Numbered from the stretch's first letter, positions 1 through 8,829 are shown. The stretch is 64,000 nucleotides of DNA from Emcibacter nanhaiensis (GCF_006385175.1 NZ_VFIY01000018.1:124001-188000); one strand, 5' to 3'. The notes: generated from the letters alone by a model not told the origin. Translations and numbers: made by a program.

Positions 1-899
1 TGATTTCCATTGAAAATCTTTGGGGGAGCGAATTCGATGACACCCTGACGGGAGATTTGAAAGACAACCGCCTCTTCGGACACGACGGGGATGACACGTT
101 GCTGGGAGCCGAAGGCGATGACTATCTCGAGGGCATGGCCGGAGCAGACCACCTGGATGGCGGTGACGGAACTGATACGGCCCTCTATGTAAATTACAAC
201 ACCGAAGGCGTAACAGTAAATCTGGGGACAGGCGTCGGTTCAGGAGGAAATGCGGAAGGTGACACCTACACGGGGATCGAAAACGTATCCGGTACTCAAT
301 TTGACGATGTCATCTTTGGCAGTGCAGATGATAACTATCTAATAGGCTCCGAAGGTAATGATGTTCTCTATGGGCAACAGGGAGATGACCATTTGGAAGG
401 CTCTCTTGGTAACGATACCCTCTATGGCGGAGACGGCAACGACAGATTGACGGACAGTTTCGGCAATAATGTGCTTTTCGGAGGCGAAGGCGCGGATAGT
501 TTCGAAACAGGGGATGGCGACGACAGCATCAATGTAACCAACCTGGATTTCACTCTAATTTCCGCCGGCGGAGGCAATGACTTCCTTGCCTTGGTTGGAA
601 CCGGCCTGAATCTGGACCTTAGTTCAGAAACCGGCGACCTGATTTCAGGAATCGAAAATATCTCCCTTGGTATAGACGGCGCCAACAGCCTGACCCTAAC
701 GGCTCAGGATCTGCTGGATCTTTCGTCGACCTCTGATCAGTTGATCGTTACCGGCGGCGCAGATGATGTTGTCAATGCCACTGGCGAAGGCTGGGTCCAG
801 GAAGCTGACCAGATCATCGACGGGGTGACCTATAATGTTTACACGTCGGATCTGGCTACTTTGCTTGTGGAAGAAGATATCATTCAGAATGTTGGCTAA
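1..899 (+). CDS. RTX-type calcium-binding secreted protein, C-terminal part (5' end outside window)
   Basis: The reading frame is open from the window edge (codons start at base 3) and ends at a TAA at 897-899, so only the last ~299 residues are visible. They contain many GGxGxDxLx-type nonapeptide repeats (for example GDDTLLGAEGDDYLEG and GGDGNDRLT), which fold into a calcium-binding beta-roll in RTX proteins. The last ~80 residues lack repeats and end in a short acidic/hydrophobic tail (ATLLVEEDIIQNVG), typical of C-terminal signals for type I (ABC) secretion. No catalytic domain is visible, so a protease, lipase, adhesin or pure beta-roll protein are all possible. A weak stem followed by six T lies just after the stop (around 894-910) and may terminate transcription. 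Confidence 0.9.
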   Translation, partial: ISIENLWGSEFDDTLTGDLKDNRLFGHDGDDTLLGAEGDDYLEGMAGADHLDGGDGTDTALYVNYNTEGVTVNLGTGVGSGGNAEGDTYTGIENVSGTQFDDVIFGSADDNYLIGSEGNDVLYGQQGDDHLEGSLGNDTLYGGDGNDRLTDSFGNNVLFGGEGADSFETGDGDDSINVTNLDFTLISAGGGNDFLALVGTGLNLDLSSETGDLISGIENISLGIDGANSLTLTAQDLLDLSSTSDQLIVTGGADDVVNATGEGWVQEADQIIDGVTYNVYTSDLATLLVEEDIIQNVG

Positions 900-908
900 A
901 GGCCTTTT

Positions 909-1280
909 TTACGTAATTCCGGCCGGCGTGCCCTGGTGGAAGATCATCTGCCAGCGGCCGTCAGTCAGTTGCCATAGGGAACTCCTCCGCGCCTGGCTGG
1001 CGATATGACCGTCACGCCCTGTCACCGTGGTGGTGTACAGCAGCAGGGCCAGGGTGTCTGTGACCGGCCTGAGCTCCGGGTCGCTCAAGCTAACCGCTGG
1101 TGCCGGCCCTGAGAGCGCCTCCGGGAAATCACTTTTGACGAACCGCCGTCCCGATTTGCCGATTTCGACAAAGTCGTCATGCAGCAGCTCCGCGAAGGTG
1201 GCCGCACAGGCCGTCGCGCCCGCCTCAAGCAAGCGGTGCTCCAGCGCCACCAGGGTTTCCGTCAAATTTTTGTCGGTCAT
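909..1280 (-). CDS. NTF2-like (SnoaL/DUF4440-type) protein
   Basis: This 123-residue protein has the layout of the DUF4440/SnoaL fold: an N-terminal helix, then 'AATFAELLHDDFVEIGKSGR', a variable middle, and a C-terminal strand pair 'SSLWQLTDGRWQMIFHQGTPA'. Proteins of this kind are small cone-shaped domains that act as isomerases, hydrolases or ligand binders; the substrate here is unknown. The start at 1280 is preferred over an ATG nine bases upstream, because an AAGGA ribosome-binding sequence sits about ten bases before it and abuts the upstream ATG. It lies 12 bases downstream of the uracil-DNA glycosylase gene on the same strand, so the two may be co-transcribed. Confidence 0.75.
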   Translation of the reverse strand: MTDKNLTETLVALEHRLLEAGATACAATFAELLHDDFVEIGKSGRRFVKSDFPEALSGPAPAVSLSDPELRPVTDTLALLLYTTTVTGRDGHIASQARRSSLWQLTDGRWQMIFHQGTPAGIT

Positions 1281-1292
1281 TATCGTCATTCC

Positions 1293-1883
1293 TTACCCCA
1301 TTGCCTCATGCACTTTATCCTTCACCGCCGGTAGCACCTCCTCTTCGAACCAGGGGTTCTGCTTGAGCCAGCGGATATTGCGCGGGCTCGGGTGCGGCAG
1401 GGGAATAATCCCCTCGCCCATAAATTCCCGCCAGTTGCGCACGGTCTCGGTCAGGGTCTTGCCCTGCCGGCCCCTGAGGTGCCAGGCATGGGCATACTGG
1501 CCGATCACCAGGGTCAGGCGGATGTCGGGGAGCTGCGCCAGCAACCTCTCCCGCCAGGTCGCGGCGCATTCCGGGCGCGGCGGCAGGTCACCGCCGGTCC
1601 CGGTGCCGGGATAGCAGAAGCCCATGGGCAGGATCGCCATCAGCTCCGGATCGTAAAACTGCTCCCGGCTCACCCCCATCCAGTCGCGCAGCCGGTCGCC
1701 GCTCGGGTCATTGAAGGGAATCCCGGTCTCATGCACCTTTTTGCCCGGCGCCTGCCCGGCCACCAGGATCCGCGATCCCGGCGCCATCTGGAACACCGGC
1801 CGCGGCCCCAGCGGCAGCTTGTCAGCGCACAGGGTGCAGGCCCGCACCTCGGCCAGAAGTTTGTCAAAATCCCTGTTCTTCAT
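1293..1883 (-). CDS. uracil-DNA glycosylase family protein (Fe-S type)
   Basis: A 196-residue base-excision-repair enzyme of the uracil-DNA glycosylase superfamily. Motif 1, GQAPG, is at residues 43-47 (family 4/5 type GEAPG), and the C-terminal motif HPSPRN precedes 'NPWFE'. Four cysteines are arranged as C16-x2-C19 and C90-x15-C106, as expected for a 4Fe-4S cluster of family-4-like enzymes. The start at 1883 is chosen because the domain begins there; 60 residues of upstream open frame look non-coding and run into the promoter of the divergent gene at 2093. The exact substrate range (uracil or other deaminated bases) cannot be read from the sequence. Confidence 0.85.
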   Translation of the reverse strand: MKNRDFDKLLAEVRACTLCADKLPLGPRPVFQMAPGSRILVAGQAPGKKVHETGIPFNDPSGDRLRDWMGVSREQFYDPELMAILPMGFCYPGTGTGGDLPPRPECAATWRERLLAQLPDIRLTLVIGQYAHAWHLRGRQGKTLTETVRNWREFMGEGIIPLPHPSPRNIRWLKQNPWFEEEVLPAVKDKVHEAMG

Positions 1884-2092
1884 TGTCCAGAGCCTAGCTT
1901 GTCCAGTCCCTGAGGGCCAGTGATTTTGCCCCGACACCGGCTGTCCTGGTCGGAAAATCCTGCCGGATATATATGCCGGCGGCAAAAGCTGCAGGCGCCA
2001 AATCAAGGAAAATCGAGGCTTTCCGGCACGATTTCTCTGGCACAATTCTTGCTTGCAAAACAATCACATATAACACAATAGAGGGATGTATA

Positions 2093-2497
2093 ATGATAGA
2101 TGCCACGTCATCAGCCTTGGGCGCAAGTCCTGCCGAAAGCACGGGCCGTAACGGCAACAGTTTTGTTGTAGAGACCAAAGAAAAGAAAGCTTCCTTTGAG
2201 CCCATGGTCGAGCAATTCCTGAAATGGGCCAGGATGACACCGGCGGAAAGGCTCCGGGCCCAGTATCTTAAGGACAACGGCCTGACCGAAGAGTCCCTGG
2301 CGGCCCTGCCGCCCGAAAAGCAAAAAGCAATCGAGCAGGAAATCAAAGACCTGATCGAGGACAAGCTCCAGGTTGGCGATGACACCAAAGAGGAACTGGA
2401 ACGCATGGAACAGGCCCGCTTCGGCAAGCAGGCGCTGGACAATCTGCTGGCGATGCAGTCAATGCAGCTTGCAAACCAGGCAGCTGACAGCGACTAA
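2093..2497 (+). CDS. small hypothetical protein, charged and helical
   Basis: A 134-residue protein with no family I recognise. The start at 2093 is supported by a GAGGGA ribosome-binding site at 2081-2086. The N-terminal ~35 residues are polar and low complexity. The rest is predicted helical and acidic ('MTPAERLRAQYLKDNGLTEESLAALPPEKQKAIEQEIKDLIEDKL'), with a possible short coiled coil, and ends in a Met/Gln-rich stretch. There is no signal peptide and no membrane segment. It is transcribed away from the glycosylase gene and toward the iclR-type gene. Confidence 0.65.
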   Translation: MIDATSSALGASPAESTGRNGNSFVVETKEKKASFEPMVEQFLKWARMTPAERLRAQYLKDNGLTEESLAALPPEKQKAIEQEIKDLIEDKLQVGDDTKEELERMEQARFGKQALDNLLAMQSMQLANQAADSD

Positions 2498-2515
2498 CCT
2501 CCCGCTATAGCAGCT

Positions 2516-3316
2516 CTAGGCATGAAGCCGCTCCAGCGCCCGGCCAATGCCGGCGGCGGTGCGGCGCAGGAGGTCAAGATGGCACAGCACCGCCTCATCA
2601 CCCTCGCCGTCACGGGTCGGGCAGGTGATGTTGAGCGAAGCCACCGGCTTGCCGTGCAGGCGCACCGCCACCGCCATGGAGCGGCGGCCGTCGCGCAGCA
2701 CCGTCTGCTTGTTACGGTCGAACCAGCTGTGGGCCGGATCGCGCAGGGAATAGCCGCGCGAGCTTACCTCATCAAGAATGTGCCGCAGCGCCTGTTCCTC
2801 TTCCCCGCCGGCGTTGGCCGGACGCAGCCTCTCAATCAGGGTATCCCGCTCATCCCCGTCGCAATGGGCGAGATAGGCGCGGCCGGTGGCGGTATGGATA
2901 TAGCTGAGTTTGGTCCCAACCGGGCCGAGCATGGCGGCCTGCAGCTGGACCAGCGGGCTGTTGGTTTCGACAATGGTCATATGATCAAAGCGGGGCACGG
3001 CGATGGCCGACGGCAGGTGCACCTGATGCCCCAGCTCTTCCATAAAGGGCGAGGCAATCTCGGCAATCTCACTGGTCAGGTCGGCTTTGGGCCGGGCCAG
3101 GCTGACGGCGCTGGCATGATAGGTGCCATCGGCAATGCGCTGCCACACCAGGCCGCTTTTCGACAGGGTCACCAGCATGCGCAGCAGGGTCGGCTTGGGC
3201 AGGCCCAGCTTCTGGTGCAGTTCATTGAGGCTGGTGCCGCTGCTGCTCTGCACTTCCATCAGTACATCGAGGCCGCGCTCCAGCGCCCGTACGGTTTTGA
3301 CTTTCTGTTTCAGCAT
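2516..3316 (-). CDS. IclR family transcriptional regulator
   Basis: A 266-residue regulator with the two standard IclR parts. The N-terminal winged helix-turn-helix is at about residues 8-65 ('RALERGLDVLMEVQSSSGTSLNELHQKLGLPKPTLLRML'). The C-terminal GAF-like effector domain runs from about 80 to 260 and includes 'GTKLSYIHTATGRAYLAH' and 'SLNITCPTRDGE'. IclR proteins bind palindromes near their own promoter and control adjacent catabolic genes. It is divergent from the catabolic operon beginning at 3462, with a 145-base gap that holds a strong palindrome. The likely role is effector-dependent control of that operon and of itself; the effector is unknown. Confidence 0.93.
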   Translation of the reverse strand: MLKQKVKTVRALERGLDVLMEVQSSSGTSLNELHQKLGLPKPTLLRMLVTLSKSGLVWQRIADGTYHASAVSLARPKADLTSEIAEIASPFMEELGHQVHLPSAIAVPRFDHMTIVETNSPLVQLQAAMLGPVGTKLSYIHTATGRAYLAHCDGDERDTLIERLRPANAGGEEEQALRHILDEVSSRGYSLRDPAHSWFDRNKQTVLRDGRRSMAVAVRLHGKPVASLNITCPTRDGEGDEAVLCHLDLLRRTAAGIGRALERLHA

Positions 3317-3335
3317 ATCCCACCCGAAAAATAGA

Positions 3336-3361
3336 CCAGGTTAAAGTTTCACCTGGTGAAA
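3336..3361. promoter_or_regulatory. candidate IclR operator: two overlapping palindromes
   Basis: Bases 3336-3356 form a 21-base palindrome (ccaggt..acctgg arms, AAA/TTT inner arms) with one mismatched pair and one central base. Bases 3347-3361 form a second, perfect 7-1-7 palindrome (TTTCACC-T-GGTGAAA) sharing the CACCTGG half. The site is 20 bases upstream of the iclR start codon and about 100 bases upstream of the divergent operon's start. That is where an autoregulating IclR protein would bind. Assignment to this regulator is inference from position. Confidence 0.65.
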
Positions 3362-3461
3362 TATAGCAGCCTGAATCGTGCCGGGCAAGCTTGCAGGCGC
3401 CGGGCAAAATCAGTTAGCCTTACAAACATAAATAGGGAGACAATTTAATCGGGAGACCAAC

Positions 3462-4682
3462 ATGAGCAAGCCTCGTGTATTACTTATTATTCCCCAGGAC
3501 ACCAAGCAGCAGGAAGCCCGGTTTGCCCGGGAGATCCTGGAAGAGGCCGGCTGCGAGGTAGTGCATCTTGACCCCAGCGTGCGGAAAACCCTCGGCGGGG
3601 CGGAAATCTCGCCGGAGCAGATTGCCGCAGCGGCGGGCACCACCATAGAACAGGTACGGGCCATCGGCCATGAGGGCAAGATCCAGGACGTGATGATCGA
3701 GGGATCGCTGAAAATGGCCCATGCGGCGGACGAACAGGCGCCCCTGTCCGGCATCTTGTCGATCGGCGGCTCCATGGGCACCAGCCTGTCCACCAAAATC
3801 ATGCGCAGCTTCCCCTACGGCCTGCCGAAAGTGATGGTGTCGACCATTGCCTCCGGGTTTACCGCCCCCTATGTGGGGGTCAAAGACATTGTCATGATGT
3901 ATTCGGTCACTGACATTTCCGGCCTCAACAGCATCAACAGCGAGGTTTACCGCAACGCCGCCCTCGGCATCTCCGCCATGGCCAAGGGCTACACGCCGAC
4001 AACGGGCAGCGACAAGCCGCTGGTGCTGATCACCACCCTCGGCACCACCGAACCGGCCGCCAAGCGCATCCGCGACGCCCTGGTGGAAGACGGCTGTGAA
4101 GTGATGATTTTCCACTCCTCCGGCGCCGGCGGACCGACCCTGGATTCCATTGCCGCCGAACGGGATGTGGCGCTGGTGCTCGACATGTCCGTCACCGAAA
4201 TGGTGGATTATCTGTTCGACGGCCTGGCTAATGCCGGGCCTGAGCGGGGCAAGGCCGGCCTGGCCCGGGGCATCCCGACCATCGTCGTACCGGGCAACGC
4301 CGACTTTATCATCGGCGGCCCCATTGATGAGGCCAAAGCAAAATATCCCGGCAAAAAGGCCTATCATATCCATAATGCGGCCATGACCGCAGTGCGGACC
4401 ACCCTGGAGGATCTCAAGAAAATCGGTGACCATCTCGCCGCCATGATGGCGGAAGCCAAAGGACCGGTGCGCCTGTTCGTGCCGCTGCACGGCCTGTCCA
4501 GCCATGACAGTCCCGAAGGCCATCTTTATGACCCCAGCCTGCCCCCGCCCTTCGCCGACTATCTGAAAACGGTCATCACCGACAATGTAACCATGGAAGC
4601 GGTGGACGCCCATATCAATGACGTAGCCTTTAGCGATGAGATCATCGCCGCGGCCCGGGAAATGATGAGGAACAGCAAATGA
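3462..4682 (+). CDS. UPF0261 / Tm-1-like ATP-binding domain protein
   Basis: A 406-residue protein of the UPF0261 family, named after the tomato Tm-1 virus-resistance protein whose N-terminal half has this fold. The N-terminal half carries 'GILSIGGSMGTSLSTKIMRSFP' and 'PKVMVSTIASGFTAPYVGVKDI'. The second half has 'LGTTEPAAKRIRDALVEDGCEV' and 'SGAGGPTLDSIA', followed by 'IPTIVVPGNADFI'. Bacterial members have no firmly established reaction. It is the first gene of the run controlled from the IclR intergenic region (GGGAGA ribosome-binding site at 3451-3456) and overlaps the biotin carrier gene by four bases, so it should work in the same pathway. Confidence 0.9.
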   Translation: MSKPRVLLIIPQDTKQQEARFAREILEEAGCEVVHLDPSVRKTLGGAEISPEQIAAAAGTTIEQVRAIGHEGKIQDVMIEGSLKMAHAADEQAPLSGILSIGGSMGTSLSTKIMRSFPYGLPKVMVSTIASGFTAPYVGVKDIVMMYSVTDISGLNSINSEVYRNAALGISAMAKGYTPTTGSDKPLVLITTLGTTEPAAKRIRDALVEDGCEVMIFHSSGAGGPTLDSIAAERDVALVLDMSVTEMVDYLFDGLANAGPERGKAGLARGIPTIVVPGNADFIIGGPIDEAKAKYPGKKAYHIHNAAMTAVRTTLEDLKKIGDHLAAMMAEAKGPVRLFVPLHGLSSHDSPEGHLYDPSLPPPFADYLKTVITDNVTMEAVDAHINDVAFSDEIIAAAREMMRNSK

Positions 4683-5137
4683 GCAAGGACTTTCCCCTCA
4701 GTGATGAGGATGTTGAGGAAATCATCACCATCCTGGAAAAATCCCACTTCGAAGAGCTGGATATCGAAACCGGCCGCTTTCGACTGAGGGTGTCGCGGTC
4801 CGGCGAAGGCTGGACCCAGGAATGGAGCGGCAAGAATGATCCCGTGGTTGCCGAACAGGTGCTGGAAGCCACCGTCGAAGTGGAGGAAGAAGAAGGCATC
4901 GCCCTGATCAGGGCGCCGCTGCCCGGCACCTTCTATCGCGCCCCGCAGCCCGGCGCCGCCCCCTTTGTCGAGGTCGGCAGCAAAGTCGAGGCAGACACCG
5001 TGACCGCGATCCTGGAGACCATGAAACTGATGAATCCGGTTCATGCCGGGGTCAGCGGCGAGATCGTGGAAATCCTTGTGGAAAATGCTCAACCGGTCGA
5101 CGCCGATACGGTGCTGATGAAGGTCAAAACCGCATGA
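4679..5137 (+). CDS. biotin carboxyl carrier protein subunit
   Basis: A 152-residue AccB-like protein. The N-terminus resembles the AccB dimerisation part ('EEIITILEKSHFEELDIETGRFRLRV'). A linker leads to the biotinyl domain at about residues 75-152. The biotin-accepting lysine is K116 in ETMKLMN (consensus E/A-M-K-M/L). It carries carboxybiotin between the carboxylase encoded directly downstream and the carboxyltransferase after that. Four-base overlaps with both neighbours (4679-4682, 5134-5137) point to translational coupling. It is probably not the housekeeping AccB, because the acceptor subunit here is of the pyruvate-carboxylase type rather than AccA/AccD. Confidence 0.93.
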   Translation: MSKDFPLSDEDVEEIITILEKSHFEELDIETGRFRLRVSRSGEGWTQEWSGKNDPVVAEQVLEATVEVEEEEGIALIRAPLPGTFYRAPQPGAAPFVEVGSKVEADTVTAILETMKLMNPVHAGVSGEIVEILVENAQPVDADTVLMKVKTA

Positions 5138-6474
5138 GCATCCAAAAACTCTTCATTGCCAACCGGGGGGAAATCGCCCTTCGGGTGATCCGCACCGCAC
5201 AGCGGTTGGGGCTCGAGACCGTGCTCGGCGTGTCCGAAGCCGATCTCACCTCCCTGCCGGCCCAGGAAGCGGACAATGTGGTGCTGCTTGGCCCCGCTCC
5301 CTCGCCCCAGTCCTATCTCAATGTGGACAAGGTGGTGGCCGCGGCGAAGGAGAGCGGCGCCGACGCGGTGCATCCGGGCTATGGCTTTTTATCCGAAAAC
5401 TCAACCTTCGCCCGCAAGGTTATCGAAAACGGCATGAAATTTGTCGGCCCCCTGCCCGAACATCTCGACGCCATGGGTGACAAGCTCAAGGCCCGCCATG
5501 TGGCCATTGATGCCGGACTGCCGGTGGTGCCCGGCGGCGAAGCAGACACGGCGGAAGAGGCCGCCGTGGTGGCGGAAACCACCGGTTATCCGCTACTGAT
5601 CAAGGCAGTGTCCGGCGGCGGCGGACGCGGCATGAAGCGGGTCGATGACCCGGCCCAGCTTTCCGGCCAGATCGATCTCGCCATGGCCGAGGCCGAAGCC
5701 GCCTTCGGCGACCGGCGCATCTATGTGGAGCGCTATATCGGCCGCGGCCGCCATGTGGAGGTGCAAATCCTCGGCGGCGGCGAAAAGGCGGTTCATCTCG
5801 GCACCCGCGACTGCTCGATCCAGCGCCGGTTCCAGAAACTGGTGGAGGAAGCCCCGGCCCCCAATATTCCTGACGACAAGCGGGCGGCCATCGAGAATGC
5901 CGCAGTGCGGATCAGTGAATATCTGGGCTATCTCGGCGCCGGCACGGTGGAATTCCTGGTCGATGCCGATACCTATGACTTCTATTTCCTGGAAATGAAC
6001 GCCCGCATCCAGGTGGAGCATCCGGTAACCGAGGAAATCACCGGCCTCGACCTGATCGAGCAGCAGCTGCTGATCGCCGCCGGCGCGCCCTGGGTGTTGC
6101 TGCAGGAAAATGTGGAATTTGACGGCCATGCCATCGAGGTGCGGATCAATGCCGAAGACCCCGACGCCGACTTCCGGCCGTCCCCCGGCATCGTCACCAG
6201 GGCAGCCTGGCCCGCCGGTGCCGGAGTCCGGGTCGATAGCCACATCCGCTCCGGCGGCGTGGTCCCGCCCAACTATGACTCCCTAATCGGCAAACTGATC
6301 GTGCACGGTGCCGACCGCGACGAAGCCATCGCCCGCACCGCCAGGGCGCTGGCCGCCCTGAACATCGAGGGGGTCAACACCACAGCCCCGCTGCATGCCC
6401 GGATCATGGCCGACAAGCGCTTTGCGAACGCCAGGATCGATACACGTTTCTTCGAGGAGATGGACAATGGCTGA
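5134..6474 (+). CDS. biotin carboxylase subunit
   Basis: A 446-residue ATP-grasp enzyme that carboxylates biotin on the carrier protein using bicarbonate and ATP. The N-terminal pre-ATP-grasp domain begins 'IQKLFIANRGEIALRVIRTA'. The glycine-rich ATP loop 'KAVSGGGGRGMKRV' starts at K157. Catalytic and metal residues E287, N289 and R291 lie in 'EMNARIQVEHPVTE', matching the positions in E. coli AccC. The C-terminal domain includes 'GHAIEVRINAEDP'. Full length. It overlaps the carrier gene by four bases and the carboxyltransferase gene by eight. Confidence 0.95.
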   Translation: MSIQKLFIANRGEIALRVIRTAQRLGLETVLGVSEADLTSLPAQEADNVVLLGPAPSPQSYLNVDKVVAAAKESGADAVHPGYGFLSENSTFARKVIENGMKFVGPLPEHLDAMGDKLKARHVAIDAGLPVVPGGEADTAEEAAVVAETTGYPLLIKAVSGGGGRGMKRVDDPAQLSGQIDLAMAEAEAAFGDRRIYVERYIGRGRHVEVQILGGGEKAVHLGTRDCSIQRRFQKLVEEAPAPNIPDDKRAAIENAAVRISEYLGYLGAGTVEFLVDADTYDFYFLEMNARIQVEHPVTEEITGLDLIEQQLLIAAGAPWVLLQENVEFDGHAIEVRINAEDPDADFRPSPGIVTRAAWPAGAGVRVDSHIRSGGVVPPNYDSLIGKLIVHGADRDEAIARTARALAALNIEGVNTTAPLHARIMADKRFANARIDTRFFEEMDNG

Positions 6475-7945
6475 AATCAAACTTGTTGATGTCTCCATGC
6501 GCGACGGCAACCAGAGCATCTGGGGTGCCACCGGCCTGAATACGGCCCAGATGCTGGAAATCGCCGGCACCGTGGACCGGGTCGGCTTCCAGACCATCGA
6601 TTTTATTTCCTCCACCTTCATGGCCATTGCGGTGCGCTATTACCAGAATAACCCCTGGGATCTGATCCGCCGGGCGCGGATTGCCATGCCCAATTCGCCG
6701 CTGCAGTTCATCACTACCGGCCTGCGCTTTATCGCCTGGCAGCAGGCGGACCCGGAATTCATGCGCCTGGTTTACCGCCGCCTGCAACTGGCCGGCATTC
6801 GCCGCTTCATCATCCTGGACCCGATGCATGACCCGGATGCGGTGCTCGATGCGGCCAGGATCTGCAAGCAGGAAGGTGACGCAGAAATCATGGGCGCCCT
6901 GACCTTCACCCTGTCGGACGTCCATACCGATGAATTCTATGCGGATTTCGCCCGCAAGCTGGCCCAGAGCCCGGACATCGACGTGTTTTACCTCAAGGAT
7001 CCGGCCGGACTGATGTCGCCGGACCGGGTCAAAACCCTGGCCCCGGCGGTGAAAGCCGCCATCGGCGACAAGAAACTGGAAATCCACGCCCATTGCACCA
7101 TTGGCTACGGCCCGATCACCAGCCTGGCTGCCGCCGACCTCGGCTTCATCTCGGCGGTGCATGTGGCCGCCGGCGTGCTCGGCAACGGCTCCTCCCTGCC
7201 GGAAGCGGAACGGATGGTGGCCAACCTGCGTGAAGCCGGTCATGAGGTCGATATCGATGACAAGGCGCTCCGCAAATACTGCGACTATTTTGCCCGCATG
7301 GCCAAGGCCGAGGGACGGCCGGTCGGCACCGCCCAGCCGTTTGACGCCAGCTTCCTCCGGCACCAGATCGCCGGCGGTGTCATGACCACCACCCTGCGCC
7401 AGCTGCAGGAACTGAAGCTTGAGCACAAGTTCCAGGAAGTCATCGAGGAAACCCAGCGGGTCCGCGATGAACTCGGCCAGCCGATCATGGTGACACCGTT
7501 CCCGCAGATGGTCATGAGCCAGGCGCTGTTTAATGTGATCGGCGAGAAACGCTATGGCCAGGTCTCCGACCAGGTGCTGCGCTATGTCATGGGCAAGTTC
7601 GGCCGTCCGACCCGGGCCGTGGATCCGGAAATTGAAGCCGCCATCATGGATCGGCCGCGGGCCAAGGAAATCGCCAACGAACCCACCTTCCCCGCCTATG
7701 AGGACCTGAGGAAGAAATTCGGCCATGACATGGATGACGAGGAATTCCTGCTCCGGGCGGTGATGCCGGATGAACAGATGGACGCCATGATGGCCAACAG
7801 CCGCAGCCGCGCCACCTATACCCCGGAAGCGGCGCCCATCATGAAACTGTTGAAAGAGCTGGCGGCCCGACCGGAAGCCAGTGACATTGTTGTCGAGCGG
7901 CCGGGCCTGCGCCTGGCGCTGCATAAAGGAGCACATGTTGCGTAA
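6467..7945 (+). CDS. biotin-dependent carboxyltransferase (pyruvate carboxylase/oxaloacetate decarboxylase-alpha type), acceptor unknown
   Basis: A 492-residue TIM-barrel carboxyltransferase of the HMGL-like family. The catalytic frame is intact: R12-D13 (RDGNQS), the lysine expected to be carbamylated, K177 (YLKDPAG), metal histidines H207 and H209 (HAHCTIG) and the proton-shuttle threonine T343 (MVTPFPQ). Positions that differ from classical pyruvate or oxaloacetate enzymes are GGATFD replaced by SSTFMA, the FRGxN segment replaced by TTGLRF, and HTHDT replaced by HAHCT. These changes suggest a different acceptor. The start at 6467 has a GAGGAG site at 6454-6459; a longer upstream frame overlaps the carboxylase gene and is not needed. 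The family assignment is firm; the substrate is not. Confidence 0.88.
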   Translation: MAEIKLVDVSMRDGNQSIWGATGLNTAQMLEIAGTVDRVGFQTIDFISSTFMAIAVRYYQNNPWDLIRRARIAMPNSPLQFITTGLRFIAWQQADPEFMRLVYRRLQLAGIRRFIILDPMHDPDAVLDAARICKQEGDAEIMGALTFTLSDVHTDEFYADFARKLAQSPDIDVFYLKDPAGLMSPDRVKTLAPAVKAAIGDKKLEIHAHCTIGYGPITSLAAADLGFISAVHVAAGVLGNGSSLPEAERMVANLREAGHEVDIDDKALRKYCDYFARMAKAEGRPVGTAQPFDASFLRHQIAGGVMTTTLRQLQELKLEHKFQEVIEETQRVRDELGQPIMVTPFPQMVMSQALFNVIGEKRYGQVSDQVLRYVMGKFGRPTRAVDPEIEAAIMDRPRAKEIANEPTFPAYEDLRKKFGHDMDDEEFLLRAVMPDEQMDAMMANSRSRATYTPEAAPIMKLLKELAARPEASDIVVERPGLRLALHKGAHVA

Positions 7946-8774
7946 TAAGTTGAAAAATGCCAAAGGGTTCGTCTTTGATATGGACGGCACCCTGGTTCTT
8001 GGCGACAAGGAAAGCGGAAACCACAAGGCCCTGCCCGGCGCGGCAGAAATGCTCGCCCATTTGCGATCACGTGGCATTCCCTACCAAGTTTTCACCAATG
8101 GCACCGCCCGCACCCCGCTGTGGTATGCCAATTCCCTGCGCCACGCCGGGCTTGACGTCCGGGACGACGAGATGATGACCCCGTCGACCAGCGCCGCCCA
8201 CTATCTGAAAGAAAAAGGCGTTGACCGGGTGCTGGTACTGGGCAAGGAACCGGTCTGGAGCCCGCTGCAGGAAGCCGGTCTCAGCATTGTTGAATCACCC
8301 GGCAACGGCGGCAGCTATGATGCAATATTTGTCGGCTGGTTCAGGGAATTCACCTTCCCCGATCTGGAAGCGGCCGCCCAGGCGGTCTGGGACGGGGCGC
8401 TTCTGACCACTGCCTCCAACGTGCCCTTTTTCGCCGCCGCCGGCGGCAAGGCGATCGGCACCAGCTTTGCCATCAACGCCATGCTCAAGGCGCTGACCGA
8501 CACCGACGCCCTGGTGCTGGGCAAGCCGTCCACCGAAGCCCTCAATGTGGCCATGGCCCGTATGGGGCTGGATAGCGCTCATCCGGAAGAAATCGTCGTG
8601 GTCGGCGATGACCCGGAGCTCGAGGTCAGGATGGCCAATGAACATGGCGCCCTGTCGGTCAGCGTGGCGACCGGGCTTTACAGCACCGAGGATTTTGCCG
8701 CACAGGAGAAAGTCCAGCTGCCCGATCTGATCCTCAACAATGTGAACGAATTAGTGGAGCTGATGGAGAGCTGA
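7935..8774 (+). CDS. HAD-IIA family hydrolase
   Basis: A 279-residue HAD-superfamily hydrolase of the NagD-like IIA group. The catalytic aspartates are D15 and D17 in 'VFDMDGTLV'; motif II is 'VFTNGTAR' (around residue 55). The lysine of 'VLGKPS' and the acidic motif 'VVVGDDPELEVRMANE' complete the site. Enzymes of this group dephosphorylate small phosphorylated metabolites. Translation from 7935 is supported by an AAAGGA site at 7925-7930, and the gene overlaps the carboxyltransferase gene by 11 bases. It may remove phosphate from a pathway intermediate or a side product; the substrate is not visible. Confidence 0.88.
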   Translation: MLRNKLKNAKGFVFDMDGTLVLGDKESGNHKALPGAAEMLAHLRSRGIPYQVFTNGTARTPLWYANSLRHAGLDVRDDEMMTPSTSAAHYLKEKGVDRVLVLGKEPVWSPLQEAGLSIVESPGNGGSYDAIFVGWFREFTFPDLEAAAQAVWDGALLTTASNVPFFAAAGGKAIGTSFAINAMLKALTDTDALVLGKPSTEALNVAMARMGLDSAHPEEIVVVGDDPELEVRMANEHGALSVSVATGLYSTEDFAAQEKVQLPDLILNNVNELVELMES

Positions 8775-8829
8775 AGAACTGCCCCCCGCCGATCCACAAT
8801 GTAAAACAAAAATATAGGGAAATTAAACC

